This document shows, piece by piece, positions 40,865 to 48,140 of a DNA stretch of 64,000 nucleotides (the first letter of the stretch is position 1; each line of letters opens with the position of its first letter). Source of the DNA: Nocardioides cavernae (GTDB lineage Bacteria > Actinomycetota > Actinomycetes > Propionibacteriales > Nocardioidaceae); contig NZ_JACCBW010000002.1 in NCBI RefSeq assembly GCF_013410035.1, forward strand, positions 186,001 through 250,000, written 5' to 3'. The position numbers and the translations under genes are program-made. The notes under the pieces were generated by a model. That model did not search any database and had not been told where the DNA came from. It worked only from the letters and a program-made list of their open reading frames with translations.

Positions 40865-42601
40865 GTGCACGGACGTCTCGGGCGTGCGCTCCGGCCCACG
40901 CCCGAGGCGGACGCACTCGTGGACATCGCCGGGCCGCTGCGCCTCGTCGACATCGGACGCCGGTTCTGGCCACGGCTGCGGCCGCTGCGCGGGTGGCTCC
41001 TCCTCGGGCTGCTCCTCATGGTCGCGGCGCCCGCCATCGCGGTCGCCGAGGCGATGCTCTACCAGCGGCTGGTCGACGACGTGCTGGTCCCGGCCGCCTT
41101 CGAGCCGCTGCTCGTGCTCGCCCTGCTGTACGTCGGGCTCAACCTGGCCAGCGGCATGGTGTCCGGTGCGGACGACTACCTCGCAACCTACGTCTCGCAG
41201 CGCTTCCTCGTGGGGCTGCGCCGAGACGTCTTCGCCCACGTCCTCTCGCTGCCGTCCGCGACCCACGACCGCCGCCGCCTCGGCGACACCCTCACCCGCC
41301 TCACCTCCGACGTGGCGGCGGTGGAGCGGTTCATGGTCAGCCAGGTGGGCGAGGGCCTCGGCGCGCTCGTGCGGCTCGTCGTCCTCGTCGGTGCGCTGCT
41401 CTGGATGGACTGGGTCCTCGCGCTCGCCTCGCTCGTCGTGGCGCCCCTCTTCTGGTGGGTCTCGACCCGCTTCGCCCGCCTGACCCGCGACGTCTCCCGT
41501 GAGCGCCGGCGCCGCGGCGGCTCGCTGGGCAGCGTCACCGAGGAGGCCCTCGCCAACGCCGCACTCGTGCAGTCGTACGGCCGCGAGGACCGAGCCGTCG
41601 CCACCTACGACGGCCACAACCGGGCGATCGCCGGCGCCGAGCTCGCGGCCAGCCGGATCCGCGCCCTCTTCCTCCCGCTGGTCGACCTCGCCGAGCTGGT
41701 CGGCGTGCTCGTCGTGGTCGGCCTCGGCGTCTGGTCCCTGTCGACCGACCGACTCACGCTCGGCGGGCTGCTCGCCTTCCTCACGCTGCTCATGCAGTGC
41801 TTCGGACCGGTCCGCACGCTGGCCGACCTGGTCCCCTCCCTCTACTCGGCCAGCGCGGGGGTCGAGCGCGTCGTCGAGCTCCTGGACGAGCCCGCAGGCG
41901 GCGACCGCGAGGGCGCCACGCCCCTGCCCGCCGGGCCCGGGGCACTCTCCGTGCGGGAGGTGGCGTACGCCTATCCCGGGGCACCGCGACCGGCGCTGGC
42001 CGGGCTCTCGCTCGAGGTCGCCGCCGGGGAGGTGGTCGCCCTCGTCGGCCCGAGCGGCTCCGGGAAGTCCACCCTCGGCCGGCTGCTGTCGCGCCAGCTC
42101 GTCGCGGACGCGGGCGTCGTCGCCATCGACGGCCGCGACGTCGCCGCGCACACCGCCGCCTCGGTGCGCGACGTCGTCACCGTCGTCCACCAGGAGCAGC
42201 TGATGATGGACGCCTCCGTCCACGACAACCTGGTCCTCGGCCGGCCCGACGCGAGCCGCGCGGAGGTGCGCGCGGCGGCCCGCGACGCGGGGGCGCACGC
42301 GTTCGTCGAGGCCCTGCCGCACGGCTACGACACCCGCATCGGCCAGCGCGGTCGCAGCCTGTCCGGCGGCCAGCGCCAGCGCCTCGCCGTCGCGCGGGCG
42401 CTCCTGCGCCCCGGCCGCGTGCTGGTCCTCGACGAACCGACGACCGGTCTCGACGCCGACGCCGCGCGCCGCCTCATGGTCGCCCTGACGAGCGGCCCGC
42501 GCGAGCGCACGATCGTGGTCCTCACCCACGACCCGGTGGTGCTCGAGCACGTCGACCGGGTCGTGTCCCTCGACCGCTCCCCGATGGAGGTCGCGGGATG
42601 A
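40865..42601 (+). CDS. ABC exporter (fused membrane and ATPase domains)
   Basis: 578 aa half-transporter. About six membrane helices (residues 40-320, ABC_membrane domain with the DTLTRLTSDVAAVERF coupling region), then the ATPase: Walker A GPSGSGKST, signature LSGGQRQRLAVARALL, Walker B VLVLDEPTTGLD, H-loop LTHDP. The start is GTG at 40865, 11 bases after the Arg-rich gene, and the stop overlaps the kinase start. It is of the MsbA/lipid or peptide exporter type. The substrate is unknown; the neighbouring peptide is a candidate. Confidence 0.9.
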   Translation: MHGRLGRALRPTPEADALVDIAGPLRLVDIGRRFWPRLRPLRGWLLLGLLLMVAAPAIAVAEAMLYQRLVDDVLVPAAFEPLLVLALLYVGLNLASGMVSGADDYLATYVSQRFLVGLRRDVFAHVLSLPSATHDRRRLGDTLTRLTSDVAAVERFMVSQVGEGLGALVRLVVLVGALLWMDWVLALASLVVAPLFWWVSTRFARLTRDVSRERRRRGGSLGSVTEEALANAALVQSYGREDRAVATYDGHNRAIAGAELAASRIRALFLPLVDLAELVGVLVVVGLGVWSLSTDRLTLGGLLAFLTLLMQCFGPVRTLADLVPSLYSASAGVERVVELLDEPAGGDREGATPLPAGPGALSVREVAYAYPGAPRPALAGLSLEVAAGEVVALVGPSGSGKSTLGRLLSRQLVADAGVVAIDGRDVAAHTAASVRDVVTVVHQEQLMMDASVHDNLVLGRPDASRAEVRAAARDAGAHAFVEALPHGYDTRIGQRGRSLSGGQRQRLAVARALLRPGRVLVLDEPTTGLDADAARRLMVALTSGPRERTIVVLTHDPVVLEHVDRVVSLDRSPMEVAG

Positions 42602-43452
42602 GCCGGCGCCGTGGGCCCGCCGGCGACCTGCCCGCCGGCTACCGACCGCTCGCCCTGCTGGCCGACGGGCGGCGGCTCGAGACCTGGGACGCATGGGACG
42701 AGGCGCGGGGCACCCGCTGCGTCGTCAAGCTGCTGCGCGCCGACCGGCGCGACGACCCGCGCGTGCGCCAGGCGGTCCTGCTCGAGGGGCACCTGGCGAC
42801 CACCCTCGCCCACCCCCACCTCGTCCGCGGCTACGACGTGCTCGACGACCCGCCGGCCGTCGTCCTCGAGACGCTGCGCGGGGCCACCCTCTCGGCGCTC
42901 GTCGACGAGGAGCCGCTCGGGCTCGCCGACGCCGCGGAGCTCGGCTGCCAGCTCGCCTCGGTGCTGGGCTTCCTCCACCGCCACGACTGGCTGCACCTCG
43001 ACCTCAAGCCCGACAACGTCGTCGTGGACCACGGCAAGGCGGTGCTCCTCGACCTCAGCCTCGCCGGCCGCCCGGGTGCGGGCCGGCCGGGTGCGGGCAC
43101 CCGCGGCTACCTCGCGCCCGAGCAGGCCACCGGTCGTGGGCTGTCGCCGGCCACCGACGTGTGGGGGCTCGGGATGACGCTGATCGACGCGCTGGCCCGC
43201 ACCGCGCCGTACGGCGACGAGGCCACGTGGGACAGCCGCCGGCGCTGGCCGCTGGTCCACCGCCGGATGCCGCGCTCGCCCGCGGGGATGGAGGCGGTGC
43301 CCGAGCAGGTGCGTGAGGTGCTCGCCGCCTGTGTCAGCCTCGACCCGGCGTCGCGCCCGCTCCTCGCGCAGGTACGCACGGTGCTGGAGCCGCTGCGCTC
43401 ACCAGCGCCCGCGGTGGACGACGTCGTCCCGACGCTCGCGCCGCGCCGGTGA
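42598..43452 (+). CDS. Serine/threonine protein kinase-like protein
   Basis: 284-aa kinase fold without a membrane helix. VAIK-type Lys in RCVVKLLRAD, Glu in AVLLEGHL, catalytic loop HLDLKPDN, activation segment GTRGYLAPEQATG and DVWGLGMTL are visible. The DFG motif is replaced by LLDLSLAG (D-L-S); the first Asp is kept, so activity is possible. The Gly-rich loop is weak. It is coupled to the ABC exporter gene by ATGA, which suggests it regulates or modifies the transporter or its cargo. Its last 54 bases overlap the convergent nitroreductase gene. Confidence 0.83.
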   Translation: MSRRRGPAGDLPAGYRPLALLADGRRLETWDAWDEARGTRCVVKLLRADRRDDPRVRQAVLLEGHLATTLAHPHLVRGYDVLDDPPAVVLETLRGATLSALVDEEPLGLADAAELGCQLASVLGFLHRHDWLHLDLKPDNVVVDHGKAVLLDLSLAGRPGAGRPGAGTRGYLAPEQATGRGLSPATDVWGLGMTLIDALARTAPYGDEATWDSRRRWPLVHRRMPRSPAGMEAVPEQVREVLAACVSLDPASRPLLAQVRTVLEPLRSPAPAVDDVVPTLAPRR

Positions 43453-43995
43453 GCCCTGCGCGCCGGTGTCGGCGAGCCGGTGGCCGACCGTGATCGCGCC
43501 GACCGGCGCGTGGTCCTCGGGGACCCCGAACGCCTCCCGGAAGGACGCGACGTGCTCGCCGGGGATGCCGAAGAAGCACGCGCCGAGGCCCTCGTCGACC
43601 GCCGTCTGCAGGACGAGCAGCGACGCCATCCCCGCGTCGACCCACCAGTACGGCACCGGCCAGCGGCCCTCCGCCCGGTCGGTCCAGCCCTTGTCCGGCT
43701 GGGCGTACCGGTCGAGGTAGGCGCGCTTCGACGTGAGCGGCACGATCACGACCGGCGCGGTCCGCATCCCGTCGAGCCACGCGTTGTGCGTCCCCGGGTC
43801 GGCGCCCGTCGACTCCCAGAACCGCGCGACGTCCGCGGGGGTGTCGAGCACCAGGAACGCCCAGCCCTGGGTGAACCCCGCATTGGGTGCGCGCTGCGCG
43901 TGCGCGAGCATCCGGTCGACGACGTCCGGGTCCACCGGCGCGTCGGAGTAGCGGCGCACCATCCGGCGGCGCCTGACGACCTCGCGGAACTCCAT
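43399..43995 (-). CDS. Nitroreductase-family flavoprotein
   Basis: 198 aa FMN-dependent oxidoreductase. N-terminal RRRRMVRRYSDAPVD is the family's FMN-binding start (R-R-S/Y pattern), with APNAGFTQGWAFLVL and the conserved GLGACFFGIP further on. The natural domain ends near VGHRLADTG, and the final 20 residues are read-through sequence that overlaps the kinase gene on the other strand. The substrate is unknown. Confidence 0.85.
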   Translation of the reverse strand: MEFREVVRRRRMVRRYSDAPVDPDVVDRMLAHAQRAPNAGFTQGWAFLVLDTPADVARFWESTGADPGTHNAWLDGMRTAPVVIVPLTSKRAYLDRYAQPDKGWTDRAEGRWPVPYWWVDAGMASLLVLQTAVDEGLGACFFGIPGEHVASFREAFGVPEDHAPVGAITVGHRLADTGAQGSPARRERRDDVVHRGRW

Positions 43996-44022
43996 GCTGT
44001 CAGGCTCTCACTCCGCCACCGC

Positions 44023-44038
44023 GTCTGGGATCCGAGAC
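44023..44038. promoter_or_regulatory. Hut operator 3
   Basis: GTCTGGGATCCGAGAC, 54 bases before the amidohydrolase/hutF/hutI operon. It shares 13 of 16 bases with the site before hutH, including GTCT, AT and CGAGAC. Confidence 0.65.
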
Positions 44039-44092
44039 GTACGACCGCCCCTCCGCGTTGACCGGTCCCGGCGCGACCGGTGGACTGGTCCC

Positions 44093-45301
44093 ATGCCGGA
44101 CGACTTCGAGCAGATGTGGCGCGACCTCGCACCGGTCGGCCGGTCGGCCTCCTCGGGGGGCTACAACCGCTCGCCGTGGGACTCCGCGGAGGTCGAGCTC
44201 CGGGACTGGTTCGTCGAGGCCTGCGCCGTCCGCGGCCTCACGGTCGAGACGGACGGCGTCGGCAACCAGGTCGCCTGGTGGGAGGGTGCGGACCCGCAGG
44301 CGCCGGGCGTCCTCACCGGATCGCACCTCGACTCCGTCCTCGAGGGCGGGGCGTACGACGGCCCGCTCGGCGTCCTGTCCGCGCTGGCGGCGCTCGACGT
44401 CCTCCGCGCCCGCGGCGTCGAGCCGGCACGCCCGATCGGCATCGGCGTCTTCGTCGAGGAGGAGGGCTCGCGCTTCGGGCGCGCCTGCCTCGGCTCGCGG
44501 CTCGCGACCGGTGCGACGACGTGGGACGCCGCGCGCGAGCTCCGCGACCGCGACGGCGTCTTCCTCCCCGACGCGATCGACTCGGCCGGCCTGGACCCCG
44601 CCCGGGGCCTGATGGACCTCGGCCGGGTCGGCACCTTCGTCGAGCTCCACGTCGAGCAGGGCCGCGACCTCGTCGACCGCGGGGTCGCCGTCGGGCTGGC
44701 GAGCGAGATCTGGCCGCACGGGCGGTGGCGCTTCGACTTCGCCGGGCAGGCCAACCACGCAGGCACGACGCGCATGGAGGACCGCCGCGACCCGATGCTC
44801 ACCTACGCCATGACCGTGCTCGCGGCCAACAAGCAGGCCCGGCTCGCCACGCAGCGCGCGACGTTCGGTCGGATCGCCGTCGAGCCCAACGGCACCAACG
44901 CCGTTCCCTCCCTCGTCACGGCCTGGCTGGACGCGCGCGCGTCGTCCGACGACGCGCTGGCCACCCTCGTCGGCGAGATCGAGCGGCAGGCCGCGGACCG
45001 TGCCGGTCGCGACGGCACCACCCTGGCCGTGACGGCCGAGTCGGTGTCGGGCTCGGTGGCCTTCGACGCCGACCTGGCCGCCCGTCTCGCCGGGGTCGGC
45101 GACTGGCCGGTCATCGCGACCCAGGCCGGCCACGACGCCGGGATCCTCTCCGGCGCGGGCATCCCCACCGCCATGGTCTTCGTCCGCAACCCCACCGGCG
45201 TCTCGCACTCGCCCGAGGAGCACGCCGAGACCGCCGACTGCCTGGCCGGCGTCGAGGCCCTCGCCGACGTGCTGGCCGAGTTGACGGCGGACCCGGCATG
45301 A
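44093..45301 (+). CDS. M20 amidohydrolase (allantoate amidohydrolase/carbamoylase-like), probable hut enzyme
   Basis: 402 aa di-metal amidohydrolase of the allantoate amidohydrolase/N-carbamoyl amino acid hydrolase family. Metal-binding motifs TGSHLDSV, GGAYDGPLGV, VEEEGSRFG, ELHVEQG, NHAGTTRM and QAGHDAG are intact. Its stop overlaps hutF (ATGA). HutF yields N-formyl-L-glutamate, and no HutG deformylase is in the window, so this enzyme probably performs that last hydrolysis (inference). Allantoin degradation is the alternative, but no other allantoin gene is nearby. Confidence 0.85.
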   Translation: MPDDFEQMWRDLAPVGRSASSGGYNRSPWDSAEVELRDWFVEACAVRGLTVETDGVGNQVAWWEGADPQAPGVLTGSHLDSVLEGGAYDGPLGVLSALAALDVLRARGVEPARPIGIGVFVEEEGSRFGRACLGSRLATGATTWDAARELRDRDGVFLPDAIDSAGLDPARGLMDLGRVGTFVELHVEQGRDLVDRGVAVGLASEIWPHGRWRFDFAGQANHAGTTRMEDRRDPMLTYAMTVLAANKQARLATQRATFGRIAVEPNGTNAVPSLVTAWLDARASSDDALATLVGEIERQAADRAGRDGTTLAVTAESVSGSVAFDADLAARLAGVGDWPVIATQAGHDAGILSGAGIPTAMVFVRNPTGVSHSPEEHAETADCLAGVEALADVLAELTADPA

Positions 45302-46614
45302 CGGCGTACCTCCTCGAGCGCGCCTGGCTCGGCGACCGCTTCGCCGACGACGTCCTCGTCGACGTCGAGCACGGCCGCTTCACCTCGGTCACCCCCGACA
45401 GCGACCCCCCGCGCGCCATCCCGGTCCGCGGCCTCGTCGTCCCCGGCCTGGCCAACACCCACAGCCACGCGTTCCACCGCGCCCTGCGCGGTCGCACCCA
45501 GCGCGAGCGGGGGACGTTCTGGACCTGGCGCGACCAGATGTACGCCGTCGCCGCCCGCCTCGACCCCGACACCTACCTCGCCCTGGCCCGCGCGACCTAC
45601 CGCGAGATGGCGGCCGCCGGGATCACGTGCGTGGGGGAGTTCCACTACGTGCACCACCGGCCCGACGGCTCGCCCTACGCCGACCCCAACGAGATGGGCG
45701 AGGTGCTCGTCGAGGCGGCCCGGCAGGCCGGTGTCCGGATCACCCTGCTCGACACGCTCTACCTCTCCTCGGGCTTCGGGGTGCCGCCCCAGGGCGCCCA
45801 GCTGCGCTACACCGACCACGGCGTCGAGGCGTGGGCAGACCGCGTCGACGCCCTGCCCGCCGCGCCGCACGCCCTCACCGGCATGGCGGTCCACTCCGTC
45901 CGCGCGGTGCCGGCGAGCGACCTCGGAGCGGTGGCCGGGCGGCTCGGCGGCCGCCCCTTCCACGTGCACCTGTCCGAGCAGGTCGCCGAGAACACCGCCT
46001 GCCTCGAGGCGTACGGCATCACGCCCGCGCGGCTGCTCGCCGACCACGGTCTCCTCGCGCCGACCACCTCGCTCGTGCACGCCACCCACCTCACCGACGA
46101 CGACATCGACCTGATCGGGGCGGCCCGGGCCCACGCGAGCTTCTGCCCGACCACGGAGCGCGACCTCGGCGACGGCATCGGGCCGAGCCGTCGGCTGCAC
46201 GACGCGGGCGCGCGACTGACCCTCGGCTCGGACAGCCACGCGGTGATCGACCTGTTCGAGGAGATGCGGGCCGTGGAGCTCGACGAGCGGCTCGCGACCC
46301 AGCAGCGCGGGCACTGGTCCGCCGTCGAGCTGCTGACCGCCGCCACCACGGACGGGCACGCATCGCTCGGCTGGGACGACGCGGGTGCCATCGCCGTCGG
46401 CCGCCGGGCCGACCTCGTGGTCGTCGACCCGGCGAGCCCACGCACCGCCGGCGCCGGCCGTGACGAGGGCGCGGTGGTGTTCGCCGCGACCGCCGAGGAC
46501 GTGCAGCGCGTGATGGTCGACGGCCAGTGGGTCGTCGAGGAGGGGCAGCGCTACGACGTCGGGCTCGCGCTCGAGGCAGCCGTCGCCCGCATCTGGGGAG
46601 AGGATCCGCGATGA
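45298..46614 (+). CDS. hutF: Formimidoylglutamate deiminase
   Basis: 438 aa amidohydrolase-superfamily enzyme: N-formimidoyl-L-glutamate to N-formyl-L-glutamate and ammonia. Metal ligands lie in [32 protein letters not shown] and [13 protein letters not shown]. The [18 protein letters not shown] segment is characteristic of HutF. It sits between the M20 amidohydrolase and hutI, with ATGA overlaps on both sides. Confidence 0.93.
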   Translation: MTAYLLERAWLGDRFADDVLVDVEHGRFTSVTPDSDPPRAIPVRGLVVPGLANTHSHAFHRALRGRTQRERGTFWTWRDQMYAVAARLDPDTYLALARATYREMAAAGITCVGEFHYVHHRPDGSPYADPNEMGEVLVEAARQAGVRITLLDTLYLSSGFGVPPQGAQLRYTDHGVEAWADRVDALPAAPHALTGMAVHSVRAVPASDLGAVAGRLGGRPFHVHLSEQVAENTACLEAYGITPARLLADHGLLAPTTSLVHATHLTDDDIDLIGAARAHASFCPTTERDLGDGIGPSRRLHDAGARLTLGSDSHAVIDLFEEMRAVELDERLATQQRGHWSAVELLTAATTDGHASLGWDDAGAIAVGRRADLVVVDPASPRTAGAGRDEGAVVFAATAEDVQRVMVDGQWVVEEGQRYDVGLALEAAVARIWGEDPR

Positions 46615-47795
46615 CCCACCAGGTCTCGACCGTGATCACCGGCATCGGCGAGCTCGCGACCAACGACCCGGCGCGCACCGAGCAGGGCGGGCTCCTGGGC
46701 CTCGTGTCCGACGCGGCCGTCGTGCTCGAGGGCAGCCGGGTGGCCTGGGTGGGAGCGTCGGCGGACGCCCCCGCCGCCGACGTGCAGGTCGATGCGGGTG
46801 GTCGCGCCGTGGTCCCCGGCTTCGTCGACTCGCACAGCCACCTCGTCTTCGCCGGCGACCGCTCCGCGGAGTTCGAGGCGCGGATGACCGGCCAGCCCTA
46901 CACGGCCGGCGGCATCCGCACCACCGTCGCGCGGACCCGCGCCGCCACCGACGAGCAGCTCACCGCGCACGTCGCCCGGCTCGTCGCCGAGATGCGCGCC
47001 CAGGGCACCACGACCGTCGAGATCAAGAGCGGCTACGGGCTGTCGGTCCACGACGAGGCGCGCAGCCTCGCGGTGGCACGGCAGTTCACCGACGAGACCA
47101 CGTTCCTCGGCGCCCACGTCGTCCCCGCAGGCACCGCCCCCGAGGAGTACGTCGACCTCGTCACCGGCCCCATGCTCGCGGCCGCCGCACCGCACGCGCG
47201 GTGGATCGACGTGTTCTGCGAGGACGGCGCCTTCGACGTCGACCAGGCGCGCGCCATCCTCGCCGCGGGGTCCGACAGCGGCCTGCGCGGACGGCTCCAC
47301 GCCAACCAGCTGACGTACGGCGGGGGCGTCCGGCTCGCCTGCGAGCTCGGCCTCGTCGCGGTCGACCACTGCACCTTCCTGTCCGACGACGACGTCGCCG
47401 CGCTGGCGTCCAGCGGGACCATCGCCACCCTGCTGCCCGGCGTCGAGTTCTCCACCCGCCAGCCCTACCCCGACGCGCGTCGCCTCCTCGACGCGGGCGT
47501 ACGCGTGGCGCTGGCCAGCGACTGCAACCCCGGCTCGTGCTTCACCTCGTCGATGGCGCTGTGCATCGCGCTGGCCGTGCGCGAGATGCGGATGAGCCCG
47601 GCCGAGGCCCTCCACGCCGCGACCGCCGGGGGCGCGGCGGCCCTGGACCGCGACGACGTCGGGGTGCTCGCGCCCGGCACGTCGGCCGACCTCGTCCTCC
47701 TCGACGCACCCTCCTACGTCCACCTCGCCTACCGCCCCGGTGTCCCGCTCGTCGCGGGGGTCTGGCAGGCCGGCCGCCCGGCGCTCGCGGGGTAG
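46611..47795 (+). CDS. hutI: Imidazolonepropionase
   Basis: 394 aa; opens imidazolone propionate to N-formimidoyl-L-glutamate, the step between HutU and HutF. H-x-H metal site [12 protein letters not shown], substrate region [28 protein letters not shown] and SDCNPGS are all present. Last gene of the three-gene hut operon. The TAG stop is inside the arm of a long hairpin (47789-47855). Confidence 0.95.
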   Translation: MTHQVSTVITGIGELATNDPARTEQGGLLGLVSDAAVVLEGSRVAWVGASADAPAADVQVDAGGRAVVPGFVDSHSHLVFAGDRSAEFEARMTGQPYTAGGIRTTVARTRAATDEQLTAHVARLVAEMRAQGTTTVEIKSGYGLSVHDEARSLAVARQFTDETTFLGAHVVPAGTAPEEYVDLVTGPMLAAAAPHARWIDVFCEDGAFDVDQARAILAAGSDSGLRGRLHANQLTYGGGVRLACELGLVAVDHCTFLSDDDVAALASSGTIATLLPGVEFSTRQPYPDARRLLDAGVRVALASDCNPGSCFTSSMALCIALAVREMRMSPAEALHAATAGGAAALDRDDVGVLAPGTSADLVLLDAPSYVHLAYRPGVPLVAGVWQAGRPALAG

Positions 47796-47855
47796 TCCAG
47801 TGGGAAGTGGCCGTCGGGGCGCGCCCCCGGCAGCCACGTCTCACTGGACTACCCC
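47789..47855. terminator. Long hairpin terminator of the hutF-hutI operon
   Basis: A perfect 14-base stem GGGGTAGTCCAGTG/CACTGGACTACCCC continues inward to 23 bp with one G-T wobble and one mismatch; the loop holds another palindrome GGGGCGCGCCCC. The hutI stop codon lies in the left arm. Confidence 0.7.
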
Positions 47856-47871
47856 GAGGGAGCGGGTGCCA

Positions 47872-47967
47872 GCTACCTCAGACGCCGCCGTACGCCCCAC
47901 CTCAGGTCATCTGAGGTAGCCCGGCGCGCACAGATAGGGCACGCGCCCGATGCCCGGGCCTACCTCA
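47872..47967. promoter_or_regulatory. Three CTACCTCA motifs upstream of the LuxR-type regulator
   Basis: CTACCTCA at 47873-47880 and 47960-47967, and its complement TGAGGTAG at 47912-47919. The first two form an 11-bp perfect inverted repeat (GCTACCTCAGA / TCTGAGGTAGC) and a smaller one, ACCTCAG-N5-CTGAGGT (47899-47917), is nested inside. The region has no other gene and precedes the micro-protein/LuxR unit. Confidence 0.5.
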
Positions 47968-48023
47968 CGGACGGACTCTCTTCCCACGGCGCCGATCGGG
48001 GCCGACGAGAAGAGGAGAAGCAC

Positions 48024-48140
48024 ATGTTCACCACCGACAACTTCCTGGGAGCCGAGCTCGCCTACCGGCAGGAGCGCATCCGCAAGGACTACGGCCAGCG
48101 TCGCTGGACCCGCGTCCGCGCGACCGACACCCAGAAGTGA
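48024..48140 (+). CDS. 38-aa basic micro-protein preceding the LuxR-type regulator
   Basis: Opens MFTTDNFLGAELAYRQERIR, then continues KDYGQRRWTRVRATDTQK. The ribosome binding site GAGGAGAA is well placed, and the stop overlaps the GTG of the regulator (GTGA), so ribosomes finishing this peptide should start the next gene. Translational control of the regulator is the likely reason for its position. The amphipathic basic helix recalls the 30-aa protein at 5806-5898. Family unknown. Confidence 0.65.
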   Translation: MFTTDNFLGAELAYRQERIRKDYGQRRWTRVRATDTQK

